Assembly: GCA_030263805.2 (NCBI GenBank)
Contig: CP136010.1
Location: 3,673,001-3,737,000, forward strand
Reading direction: 5' to 3'
DNA length: 64,000 nt
From: Pseudomonas sp. FeN3W
GTDB taxonomy: Bacteria; Pseudomonadota; Gammaproteobacteria; Pseudomonadales; Pseudomonadaceae
Part shown: positions 25,115-32,878 of the stretch, piece by piece
Layout of the letters: every line of letters begins with the position of its first letter
Numbering within the stretch: the stretch's first letter is position 1
Made by a program: the position numbers and the translations under genes
The notes under the pieces: model-generated
What the model was told of the DNA's origin: nothing
Databases searched by the model: none
What the model saw: the letters and a program-made list of their open reading frames with translations, nothing else

Positions 25115-25306
25115 GATGAGTCTCCGGTTCTTGTAAGGGTCGAGGAAACGGCGGTCGTTTCAGCGTAGATCAGCTTGTCGAAGCCGGCGAACGAGATGAC
25201 ATGCGGGCCAGGCTCGGGTGCCGGCGGGGGCCGCTTGCGCGGCGGTGCTGTGCTAATCTGCGCCGCAGTTTCCGGCGCCGAGATGCGCAGCCATGCCGCC
25301 TGGCCA

Positions 25307-25353
25307 GGCTGTGTGAAAACGCAGCATGACCGAGCGCAGTAGTTTTCACAGTC
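25307..25353. repeat. Imperfect inverted repeat (MITE- or IS-end-like) between exaC and mpl
   Basis: CAGGCTGTGTGAAAAC (25305-25320) faces GTTTTCACAGTCTG (25342-25355); the inner 9 bp (TGTGAAAAC/GTTTTCACA) are exact, with a 21-bp spacer. It lies ahead of mpl and may be a relic of a small mobile element or a regulator site. Confidence 0.55.
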
Positions 25354-25382
25354 TGTGGCGCGGCGTTTTTCAGAGGTCAACA

Positions 25383-26732
25383 ATGCATATCCATATTCTC
25401 GGCATCTGCGGCACCTTCATGGGGTCGCTCGCGGTGCTGGCCAAGGAACTCGGGCATCGCGTCACCGGCTCCGACGCCAACGTCTATCCACCGATGAGCA
25501 CCCAACTCGAAGCCCAGGGCATCGAGCTGACCCAAGGCTACGAGCCGAGCCAGCTGGAGCCGGCGCCGGACCTGGTGGTGATCGGCAATGCACTGTCGCG
25601 CGGCAACCCGGCGGTGGAGTACGTACTGAACAAGGGCCTGCCCTATGTCTCCGGCCCACAGTGGCTGGCCGATCACGTGCTGCAGGGGCGCTGGGTCCTG
25701 GCCGCGGCCGGTACCCATGGCAAGACCACCACCAGCAGCATGCTGGCCTGGGTGCTGGAACATGCCGGCATGAGCCCGGGCTTTCTCATCGGGGGCGTGC
25801 CGCAGAACTTCGGCATCTCCGCGCGGCTGGGTGGCACGCCATTCTTCGTGGTCGAGGCCGACGAATACGACAGCGCTTTCTTCGACAAGCGCAGCAAGTT
25901 CGTCCACTACCGCCCGCGCACGGCGATCCTGAACAACCTGGAATTCGATCACGCGGACATCTTCCCTGATCTCGCCGCCATCGAGCGGCAGTTCCATCAT
26001 CTGGTGCGCACGGTGCCGGGTGAGGGACTGATCATCCATCCCGAGTCGGAAACTGCGCTCAAGCGCGTCATCGAAATGGGCTGCTGGACGCCGGTACAGA
26101 CCACCGGCGAAGGCGGCCAATGGCAGGCCAACCTGCTCAGTGCCGATGGCTCGCGCTTCGAAGTGATCTTCGATGGCGCCGTACAGGGCGTAGTGGAATG
26201 GGAGCTGACCGGCCAGCACAACGTAAACAACGCACTGGCAACCCTCGCCGCAGCACGGCATGTCGGCGTGCTGCCGAAGCAGGGCGCCGAGGCGCTGAGC
26301 GAGTTCCTGAGCGTCAAGCGACGCATGGAGAAGGTCGCCGAGGTCAACGGCGTGACCATTTACGACGACTTCGCCCATCACCCGACTGCCATCGCCACCA
26401 CACTCGATGGGCTGCGCAAGCGCGTCGGCGATACGCCGATCATCGCGGTGGTCGAACCGCGCTCCAACTCGATGAAGCTCGGCGCGCATCGCGAGGGGTT
26501 GGCGGAGTCGGTGGCGCTGGCCGACCAGGCGATCTGGTACGCACCGGCCAACCTCGGCTGGGATCTCGCCGCGACCGTCGCCGGCTCCCCGGTGCCGACC
26601 ACGGTCTGCGATTCGCTGGAGGCGATCATCGCCAAGGTGAAAACCGACGCCGCGCCGGGCACTCAGGTGGTGGTGATGAGCAATGGCGGTTTCGGTGGGT
26701 TGCACGGCAAGTTGGCTGAGGCGTTGAGCTGA
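25383..26732 (+). CDS. mpl: UDP-N-acetylmuramate:L-alanyl-gamma-D-glutamyl-meso-diaminopimelate ligase
   Basis: This Mur-ligase family enzyme reattaches recycled murein tripeptide to UDP-MurNAc in peptidoglycan recycling. The protein has 449 residues from the ATG at 25383. N-terminal nucleotide-binding strand: IHILGICGTFMGSLAVLAKE. ATP-binding P-loop: AAGTHGKTTTSSMLAWVLE. Mur signature segments: FFVVEADEYDSAFFDKRSKF and the central TAILNNLEFDHADIFPDL, then the C-terminal YDDFAHHPTAIATTLDGL. A frame open to 25326 precedes the start, but AGAGG lies upstream of the chosen ATG and the extra residues are not conserved-looking. It is followed by a REP cluster and then ubiX. Confidence 0.97.
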   Translation: MHIHILGICGTFMGSLAVLAKELGHRVTGSDANVYPPMSTQLEAQGIELTQGYEPSQLEPAPDLVVIGNALSRGNPAVEYVLNKGLPYVSGPQWLADHVLQGRWVLAAAGTHGKTTTSSMLAWVLEHAGMSPGFLIGGVPQNFGISARLGGTPFFVVEADEYDSAFFDKRSKFVHYRPRTAILNNLEFDHADIFPDLAAIERQFHHLVRTVPGEGLIIHPESETALKRVIEMGCWTPVQTTGEGGQWQANLLSADGSRFEVIFDGAVQGVVEWELTGQHNVNNALATLAAARHVGVLPKQGAEALSEFLSVKRRMEKVAEVNGVTIYDDFAHHPTAIATTLDGLRKRVGDTPIIAVVEPRSNSMKLGAHREGLAESVALADQAIWYAPANLGWDLAATVAGSPVPTTVCDSLEAIIAKVKTDAAPGTQVVVMSNGGFGGLHGKLAEALS

Positions 26733-26740
26733 TTGCTCAA

Positions 26741-26869
26741 GGTGGAAAACGCTTCGCGGTTTTCCACCCTACGAAGACCGTGGGTAGGGTGGAAATCGCC
26801 GAAGGCATTTCCACGCGGATCGCATCAGCAAGTAGGGTGGGCCGGGCGGCGTTCCGCTTCAGCCCGCCC
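26741..26869. repeat. Cluster of three REP-like hairpins between mpl and ubiX
   Basis: Hairpin 1: GGTGGAAAAC (26741-26750) with GTTTTCCACC (26759-26768). Hairpin 2: GGTGGAAATCGCC with GGCATTTCCAC (26788-26814). Hairpin 3: GGGTGGGC (26835-26842) with GCCCGCCC (26862-26869). Units 2 and 3 both begin with the repeated TAGGGTGG. The first is nearly identical in its stem to the copies at 7322 and 20487. Confidence 0.75.
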
Positions 26870-26903
26870 GAACACGACCAAGCGGCTACAAGGGAATAAA
26901 TGT

Positions 26904-27533
26904 ATGAGCGGACCGGAACGCATCACTTTGGCCATGACCGGCGCATCCGGCGCGCAATACGGCCTGCGCCTGCTCGATTGCCTGATCCAGGAAGACCGCG
27001 AGGTGCACTTCCTGATCTCCAAGGCCGCGCAGCTGGTGATGGCCACCGAGACCGACGTGGTGCTGCCGGCCAAGCCGCAGGCCATGCAGGCGTTTCTCTC
27101 CGAATACACCGGGGCGGCGGCAGGGCAGATTCGCGTGTTCGCCAAGGAGGACTGGATGGCGCCGCCGGCCTCCGGTTCCGGGGCGCCGACGGCCATGGTC
27201 GTCGTTCCCTGTTCCACCGGCACGCTGTCGGCGATCGCCACCGGCGCCTGCAACAACCTGATCGAACGCGCTGCCGACGTGGCCCTCAAGGAACGCCGCC
27301 AGCTGATCCTGGTGCCGCGTGAAGCGCCGTACTCCAGCATTCACCTGGAGAACATGCTCAAGCTGTCCAATCTCGGCGTGACCATCCTGCCGGCGTCGCC
27401 GGGCTTCTATCACCAGCCGCAGACCATCGATGACCTGGTCGACTTCGTCGTCGCACGCATCCTCAATCTGCTCAACATCCCGCAGGACATGCTGCCGCGC
27501 TGGGGCGAGCACCATATCGTCAGCGACGACTGA
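26904..27533 (+). CDS. ubiX: Flavin prenyltransferase
   Basis: UbiX attaches a dimethylallyl group to FMN, making the prenylated flavin cofactor used by UbiD decarboxylase in ubiquinone synthesis. The protein has 209 residues from the ATG at 26904, which follows AAGGGA. Key pattern: ITLAMTGASGAQYGLRLLDC (flavin-binding loop), TAMVVVPCSTGTLSAIATGA, ERRQLILVPREAPYSSIHLE and ILPASPGFYHQPQTIDDLVD. It lies two bases upstream of a small lipoprotein gene and is likely co-transcribed with it. The mpl-ubiX order is conserved in Pseudomonas. Confidence 0.97.
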   Translation: MSGPERITLAMTGASGAQYGLRLLDCLIQEDREVHFLISKAAQLVMATETDVVLPAKPQAMQAFLSEYTGAAAGQIRVFAKEDWMAPPASGSGAPTAMVVVPCSTGTLSAIATGACNNLIERAADVALKERRQLILVPREAPYSSIHLENMLKLSNLGVTILPASPGFYHQPQTIDDLVDFVVARILNLLNIPQDMLPRWGEHHIVSDD

Positions 27534-27534
27534 G

Positions 27535-27825
27535 ATGATCGGCCGGGCGCTGCTGGTGCTGATGACGCTGAGCCTGCTCGGCGGTTGCGCCACGGTGCGC
27601 ACGCTGGATGCGGCCAAGCCTGGCGCGCCGATCATCTACTCCGGCACGCGCCTGGATTGGTACAGCCTCAACGGTGGCTGTTGCCCGATGGATCGTTTCG
27701 GTGGCATGCCGCCGAAATATCCCGCGCTGGATCTGCCCGCCAGCGCCCTGGTGGATACGCTGCTGCTGCCCTTCGCCGTGGCGGCGGAGCTGGGCGTCGG
27801 GCTCGGCGTGCGCGGCGGTCTTTGA
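27535..27825 (+). CDS. YceK/YidQ-like small lipoprotein, 96 aa
   Basis: This is a predicted outer-membrane lipoprotein of the YceK/YidQ (DUF1375) type. The signal peptide is RALLVLMTLSLLGGCATVRT, with lipobox LGGC and Ala at +2. The mature part has PIIYSGTRLDWYSLNGGCCP, the family 'YSGTR.D' motif, and ends in PASALVDTLLLPFAVAAELG, a conserved 'D...LP.t' stretch. The function is unknown. The ATG at 27535 directly follows the ubiX stop, which argues for the same transcript. This is the last gene of the first syntenic block. Confidence 0.88.
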   Translation: MIGRALLVLMTLSLLGGCATVRTLDAAKPGAPIIYSGTRLDWYSLNGGCCPMDRFGGMPPKYPALDLPASALVDTLLLPFAVAAELGVGLGVRGGL

Positions 27826-27913
27826 GCGGCGTGCAGCATTACTGATCTGGGTTCAGGCTGGACTCTCGCGCAGCAGGCATAATTTCCTCGTCTGCGGCAC
27901 AAGGAGAACAGGT

Positions 27914-29761
27914 GTGAAAGACCGAACTCAGTTCCACATGAATTACTGGATGATCGCCATTCTGGTGTTCTTCGGCCTGCAGTATCTGCTATCGATCCAG
28001 CAGGAGGTGGCGACCATCCCCTACAGCGAGTTCGAGCAGCATCTCAGGGACGGCCGCGTCGACGAGCTGGCGATCACCGAACGGCGCATCGAGGGCACCC
28101 TCAAGGAGCCGCTGGCCAGCGGTCAGCGACGTTTCATCAGTAACCGCGTCGAACCGCAGCTGGCCGAGCACTTGCAGCAGTACCCGGTGCGCTACACCGG
28201 CAAGGTGGAAAGCACGCTGGTGCGCGACCTGTTGTCCTGGATCATCCCGGCGGCGCTGTTCTTCGGCATCTGGCTGTTCCTGCTCAGGCGCATCGGCAGC
28301 GGCCTGGGCGGCGGCGGGATGATGCAGATCGGCAAGAGCAAGGCGCGGGTCTACGTCGAGACCGACATGAAGGTGAGCTTCGCCGACGTCGCCGGGGTCG
28401 ACGAGGCCAAGGACGAGCTCAAGGAAATCATCGAGTTCCTGCGCGACCCGCAGACCTACGGCCGCCTCGGTGGACGCATGCCCAAGGGCGTGCTGCTGGT
28501 CGGCCCGCCCGGCACCGGCAAGACCCTGCTGGCGCGTGCCGTGGCTGGCGAGGCGAAGGTGCCGTTCTTCTCCATTTCCGGCTCGGAGTTCGTCGAGATG
28601 TTCGTCGGCGTCGGTGCCGCGCGGGTGCGCGATCTGTTCGAGCAGGCCCGCGCCCAGGCGCCGGCGATCATCTTCATCGACGAGCTGGACGCCCTTGGCC
28701 GCGCCCGCGGGGCCGGGCCGCTGTCCGGCGGGCATGACGAGAAGGAGCAGACGCTCAACCAGCTGCTGGTGGAAATGGACGGCTTCGATACCTCCAGCGG
28801 GCTGGTTCTCTTGGCGGCTACCAACCGCCCGGAGATTCTCGATCCGGCGCTGCTGCGCGCTGGCCGTTTCGACCGTCAGGTGCTGGTCGATCGGCCGGAC
28901 AAGGTCGGACGGGTGCAAATTCTCAATGTGCATCTGAAGAAATCGCGGCTGGGCACCGATGTCGATCCGCAGGCCATCGCTGCGCTGACCCCGGGCTTCA
29001 CCGGTGCCGACCTGGCCAACCTGGTCAACGAGGCGACGCTGCTGGCGACCCGGCGCAATGCCGAGGCGGTGGCGATGGAGGATTTCACCGCGGCCATCGA
29101 ACGCATCATCGCCGGCCTGGAGAAGCGCAACCGCCTGCTCAATCCGCGCGAGCGCGAGATCGTCGCCTATCACGAGATGGGCCATGCCTTGGTGGCCATG
29201 GCGCTGCCGGGCGTCGACCCGGTGCACAAGGTGTCGATCATCCCGCGCGGCATGGGCGCGCTGGGCTACACCATCCAGCGCCCGATCGAGGACCGTTTCC
29301 TGATGACCCGCGATGAGCTGGAAAACAAGATGGCCGTGCTGCTCGGCGGGCGCGCGGCGGAGTGGCTGGTGTTCGCCCATCTGTCCACCGGTGCGGCGGA
29401 CGATCTGGCCAAGGTCACCGACATCGCCCGCGCCATGGTCACCCGTTACGGCATGTCCAGGCGCCTCGGGCATCTGGCGCTGGAGCGCGAGCCGAGCTCG
29501 TTCCTCGGCAACGAGGCGATGCTCGGCCTGAAGCCGCAACATGGCTATGCGGAGAGCACGGCAACCGCTATCGACGAGGAAGTGCAGGAGCTGGTGCAAT
29601 CTGCATTCCAACGCAGCCTGGGGTTGCTTGAAGAACGACATGAACTGCTTGAGCGCTGTGCGCGTCGTTTGCTGCAGCAGGAGACGCTGGATGCCGATGA
29701 GCTGCGTGAACTCAGCGCCGCTCCAGCCAGTGGTTCGGCACAGGCGTCCCCTCAGGCCTGA
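27914..29761 (+). CDS. ftsH: FtsH-family ATP-dependent zinc metalloprotease (second, FtsH2-type)
   Basis: This membrane-anchored AAA+ protease degrades membrane and regulatory proteins. The protein has 615 residues from the GTG at 27914, chosen because AAGGAG lies 7 bases upstream. It has TM1 (MIAILVFFGLQYLLSI), a periplasmic domain, TM2 (LLSWIIPAALFFGIWLFLLR), Walker A (LLVGPPGTGKTLLARAVAGE), Walker B (IIFIDELDALG), the pore loop FVEMFVGVGAARVRD, the Arg finger region NRPEILDPALLRAGRFDRQ and the zinc site AYHEMGHALVAMALPG (HExGH). The Met in HEMGH, where E. coli-type FtsH has HEAGH, and the location away from rlmE/folP mark it as an additional paralogue. The housekeeping ftsH should be elsewhere. 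HflK and HflC, FtsH modulators, are encoded 9 kb downstream. It is convergent with queG. Confidence 0.93.
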   Translation: MKDRTQFHMNYWMIAILVFFGLQYLLSIQQEVATIPYSEFEQHLRDGRVDELAITERRIEGTLKEPLASGQRRFISNRVEPQLAEHLQQYPVRYTGKVESTLVRDLLSWIIPAALFFGIWLFLLRRIGSGLGGGGMMQIGKSKARVYVETDMKVSFADVAGVDEAKDELKEIIEFLRDPQTYGRLGGRMPKGVLLVGPPGTGKTLLARAVAGEAKVPFFSISGSEFVEMFVGVGAARVRDLFEQARAQAPAIIFIDELDALGRARGAGPLSGGHDEKEQTLNQLLVEMDGFDTSSGLVLLAATNRPEILDPALLRAGRFDRQVLVDRPDKVGRVQILNVHLKKSRLGTDVDPQAIAALTPGFTGADLANLVNEATLLATRRNAEAVAMEDFTAAIERIIAGLEKRNRLLNPREREIVAYHEMGHALVAMALPGVDPVHKVSIIPRGMGALGYTIQRPIEDRFLMTRDELENKMAVLLGGRAAEWLVFAHLSTGAADDLAKVTDIARAMVTRYGMSRRLGHLALEREPSSFLGNEAMLGLKPQHGYAESTATAIDEEVQELVQSAFQRSLGLLEERHELLERCARRLLQQETLDADELRELSAAPASGSAQASPQA

Positions 29762-29782
29762 TGCGGCCTCAGGGCCGCTGCG

Positions 29783-30856
29783 TCAGTCGGGCCGGCGCTG
29801 GGCGTGCTGCGCCAGCGCCCACTCGACGTGTTCGCGGACCAGCTCCGACGGATCGTCGCGGCGCGCCTCGAGCGCTTCCAGCACCGGGATGCTCGATGGC
29901 GCATTGCCCAGGCCGACCGCCAGGTTGCGCAGCCAGCGCTGGTAACCGGCGCGGCGCAGCGGCGAGCCCTCGGTGCGGCTGAGAAATTCTTCTTCCGTCC
30001 AGTGGAACAGCGTCGCCAGCTCGGCGTTGTCCAGGCTGTGGCGCGGCTGAAAGTCGCTTTGCTCGGTGGGGCGGGCGAAACGGTTCCACGGGCAGACGAT
30101 CTGGCAATCATCACAGCCGAACACGCGGTTGCCCATCGGTGCGCGCAGCTCGACGGGAATCGGCCCCTTGAGTTCGATGGTCAGGTAGGAGATGCACTTG
30201 CGCGCGTCCAGCAGGCGCTCGCCGGCGAAGGCGCCGGTCGGGCAGACGTCCAGGCAGGCGTGGCAGCTGCCGCAGTGATCGCGCGTCATCGGCTCGTCGA
30301 CCGGCAACGCGATATCGACGAACAGTTCGCCTAGAAAGAACCAGCTGCCGGCCTTGCGGTTGAGCAGCAGGGTATTCTTGCCGATCCAGCCGAGCCCGGC
30401 CTGTTGCCCGGCGGCCTTCTCCAGCACCGGCGCGCTGTCGACGAAGGCGCGAAAGCCGAACGGGCCGACCATCTGTTGGATGCGCTCGGCCAGTTGCTGG
30501 ATGCGTTTGCGGATCAGCTTGTGGTAGTCGCGGCCCAGTGCATAACGTGACACGTAGGCTTTTTCCGGCGCGGCCAGCTGTTGGGTCATCCGTGTGTCGC
30601 CGGGCAGGTAGTCCATGCGCAGCGAGATCACCCTGAGCGTGCCCGGTACCAGCTCGTCCGGCCGGGAGCGCTTGCTGCCGTGGGCGGCCATGTAGTCCAT
30701 CTCGCCCTGATAACCGGCTGCCAGCCAGGCCTCCAGATGCGCCTCGTGCTCGCCGAGATCGACATCGGTGATGCCGACCTGCTGAAAGCCGAGCTCGCGG
30801 CCCCATTCCTTGATGGATTGGGCGAGGGCAGCGGGATCAAGAGAGAGGCTGGACAT
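29783..30856 (-). CDS. queG: Epoxyqueuosine reductase
   Basis: This cobalamin- and Fe-S-dependent enzyme carries out the last step of queuosine tRNA modification, reducing epoxyqueuosine to queuosine at the wobble base. The protein has 357 residues from the ATG at 30856. Two 4Fe-4S motifs are visible: CGSCHACLDVCPTGAF and CDDCQIVCPWNRFA. Also present are KRSRPDELVPGTLRVISLRM and LGRDYHKLIRKRIQQLAERI, typical of the N-terminal cobalamin domain, plus a C-terminal HEAT-like segment (AGYQRWLRNLAVGLGNAPS). It is divergent from nnr, as in P. aeruginosa; in that genome orn follows, whereas here ftsH2 does. Confidence 0.96.
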   Translation of the reverse strand: MSSLSLDPAALAQSIKEWGRELGFQQVGITDVDLGEHEAHLEAWLAAGYQGEMDYMAAHGSKRSRPDELVPGTLRVISLRMDYLPGDTRMTQQLAAPEKAYVSRYALGRDYHKLIRKRIQQLAERIQQMVGPFGFRAFVDSAPVLEKAAGQQAGLGWIGKNTLLLNRKAGSWFFLGELFVDIALPVDEPMTRDHCGSCHACLDVCPTGAFAGERLLDARKCISYLTIELKGPIPVELRAPMGNRVFGCDDCQIVCPWNRFARPTEQSDFQPRHSLDNAELATLFHWTEEEFLSRTEGSPLRRAGYQRWLRNLAVGLGNAPSSIPVLEALEARRDDPSELVREHVEWALAQHAQRRPD

Positions 30857-30914
30857 CGGAGACTGCGGCGGGAAGTGGGCGGGTGCGTATAATTCTGCCA
30901 GACATTCCGCCGCG

Positions 30915-32420
30915 ATGATCCCTGCTCCGATGACCGATTCCCTGCCCGTCGCTCTGTATACCGCCGCCCAGGTGCGCGAACTCGATGCGCGCCTGATTGC
31001 TGCCGGCACTCCCGGTTTCGAACTGATGCAGCGTGCCGCTCATGCCGCCTGGCGTGCACTGCGCCGGCGCTGGCCGGATGCCGGGGCTGTCACCGTGCTG
31101 GCCGGGCGTGGCAATAACGCCGGCGATGGCTACCTCGTTGCGGCGCTGGCGCAGCGCGCCGGCTGGCAGGTGCGGGTGCTGGCAGTGGGCGATCCGCAAG
31201 CGCTGCAGGGCGATGCCGCGCAGGCCCTGGTCGAGGCGCGGGCGAGCGGTGTGGTCGTCGAGCCTTGGCATGCCGAGGCGACTTTGCAGGGTGTGCTGGT
31301 GGATGCGCTGCTGGGCACCGGTGTTGCCGGTGAGGTGCGCGAGCCTTATGTCGCTGCGATCGAAGCGATCAATGGCAGCGCGCTACCGGTACTGGCCATC
31401 GACCTGCCGTCCGGGCTCTGCGCGAACAGCGGGCGGGTGCTGGGACACGCGGTGCGTGCCGATCTCAGTGTCACCTTCATCGGACTCAAGCTGGGGCTGT
31501 TCACCGCCGACGGTCCTGATCGTGTTGGCGCGCTGGTATTCGATGATCTGCAGGCCGATCCGCAGATCGTCTGCCAGGTCGCAAGCGAAGCTGTACGCCT
31601 GGATCCATCAATATTGGCTCAGGTGGCACCGCGCTCGCCGGTGGCGCACAAGGGCAGCTTTGGTCAGGTGCTGGTCATTGGTGGTGACCTGGGTACCGGC
31701 GGCGCCGCGTTGCTCAGTGCCGAGGCGGCATTGCGTTGTGGTGCGGGCATGGTGACGCTGGCGACTCGTCCGGAGCACGTAACGGCCTCGCTGGTACGGC
31801 GCCCGGAAGTCATGTGCAGTGGCGTCGAGTCGACCTATAGCCTGACGGCGCTGGTCGAGCGCGCCGATGTGCTGGTAGTCGGCCCAGGCCTGGGGCAGGC
31901 TCCCTGGGGGCGCAGCCTGCTGTCGTTGGCGGCGCAACATGAGTTGCCGCAGGTGTGGGACGCCGATGCGCTGAACCTGCTGGCCGGCGGCGGCGTCGAA
32001 TTGCCGGCAGCGAGCGTGATCACCCCACATCCCGGCGAGGCGGCGCGGTTGCTGCAGTGCTCCACCGTCGAGGTGCAGGCGGATCGTCCGGCGGCAGTGC
32101 GCGCGTTGGCCAGGCGCTACGCCTGCGTGGCGCTGCTCAAGGGCGCAGGTACGCTGATCGCCGACCCGGATGGTCGGCTGGCGCTGTGTGACCGCGGCCA
32201 TCCGGCGATGGCCAGCGCCGGTCTGGGCGATGTGTTGGCCGGTGTGATCGGTGCCATGCTGGCGCAGGGGCTGACGCCGTTCGATGCGGCCTGCCTGGGG
32301 GCGTGGCTGCATGCTGCGGCTGGTGAGCGCCTCGGTGAGCAGGGGCGCGGCCTGGCTGCCAGCGACCTGATTCCCGTGATTCGTCAGTTGCTCGAGGAAC
32401 AGTCGCCATGCCTGAAGTGA
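30915..32420 (+). CDS. nnr: Bifunctional NAD(P)HX epimerase / ADP-dependent NAD(P)HX dehydratase
   Basis: This metabolite-repair enzyme restores hydrated NADH/NADPH. The N-terminal YjeF_N epimerase domain (about 1-215) shows AVTVLAGRGNNAGDGYLVAA and LPVLAIDLPSGLCANSG. The C-terminal ribokinase-like dehydratase domain (about 235-495) shows HKGSFGQVLVIGGDLGTGGA, LVVGPGLGQAPWG, SVITPHPGEAARLLQCSTVE, CVALLKGAGTLIADPDG and GHPAMASAGLGDVLAGVIGA with the catalytic GD. I used the ATG at 30915; an alternative at 30930 is equally possible, as neither has a strong ribosome-binding site. Its end overlaps tsaE by 13 nt. It begins the nnr-tsaE-amiB-mutL-miaA run. Confidence 0.96.
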   Translation: MIPAPMTDSLPVALYTAAQVRELDARLIAAGTPGFELMQRAAHAAWRALRRRWPDAGAVTVLAGRGNNAGDGYLVAALAQRAGWQVRVLAVGDPQALQGDAAQALVEARASGVVVEPWHAEATLQGVLVDALLGTGVAGEVREPYVAAIEAINGSALPVLAIDLPSGLCANSGRVLGHAVRADLSVTFIGLKLGLFTADGPDRVGALVFDDLQADPQIVCQVASEAVRLDPSILAQVAPRSPVAHKGSFGQVLVIGGDLGTGGAALLSAEAALRCGAGMVTLATRPEHVTASLVRRPEVMCSGVESTYSLTALVERADVLVVGPGLGQAPWGRSLLSLAAQHELPQVWDADALNLLAGGGVELPAASVITPHPGEAARLLQCSTVEVQADRPAAVRALARRYACVALLKGAGTLIADPDGRLALCDRGHPAMASAGLGDVLAGVIGAMLAQGLTPFDAACLGAWLHAAAGERLGEQGRGLAASDLIPVIRQLLEEQSPCLK

Positions 32421-32878
32421 ATCTGTACGCCGCGGACGAGGCTGCCATGCTCGCGCAGGGCGCGCACATCGCCAAGGCGACCGGCGGTCGTGGCGTGATC
32501 TATCTGCATGGTGACCTCGGTGCGGGCAAGACCACGCTGTCGCGCGGCCTGATTCGCGGCTTCGGCCATACGGGCAAGGTCAAGAGTCCGACTTTCACAT
32601 TGGTCGAACCTTACGAACTGGGGGATGTGCAGGTTTACCACTTCGACCTATACCGTCTTGTCGACCCGGAAGAGTTGGAGTTCCTCGGCATTCGCGACTA
32701 TTTCGAAGGCGATGCGCTGTGCCTGATCGAATGGCCGGAACGTGGGGCCGGCATTTTGCCAAAGGCCGACATGGACATTACCATTGCACCGCATGAGGCC
32801 GGCCGTACGCTGCGCCTGTCACCCCACACCGCGCGGGGTGAAGCCTGGTGTGTCGCCCTGACCGACGGAGAGCTATGA
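32408..32878 (+). CDS. tsaE: tRNA threonylcarbamoyladenosine (t6A) biosynthesis ATPase
   Basis: TsaE is the P-loop ATPase that works with TsaB and TsaD to form t6A37 on ANN-decoding tRNAs. The protein has 156 residues. It shows Walker A YLHGDLGAGKTTLSRGLIRG, the switch-like KVKSPTFTLVEPYELGDVQV, the HFDLYRLVDPEELEFLGIRD segment and CLIEWPERG. It overlaps nnr upstream by 13 nt, and its TGA overlaps the amidase ATG (ATGA) downstream, indicating a translationally coupled operon. Confidence 0.97.
   Translation: MPEVNLYAADEAAMLAQGAHIAKATGGRGVIYLHGDLGAGKTTLSRGLIRGFGHTGKVKSPTFTLVEPYELGDVQVYHFDLYRLVDPEELEFLGIRDYFEGDALCLIEWPERGAGILPKADMDITIAPHEAGRTLRLSPHTARGEAWCVALTDGEL

Noticed and set aside
25115..25300. 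Sigma-54 promoter upstream of exaC
   Set aside because: I searched for GG-N10-GC on the minus strand and found no acceptable match by eye.
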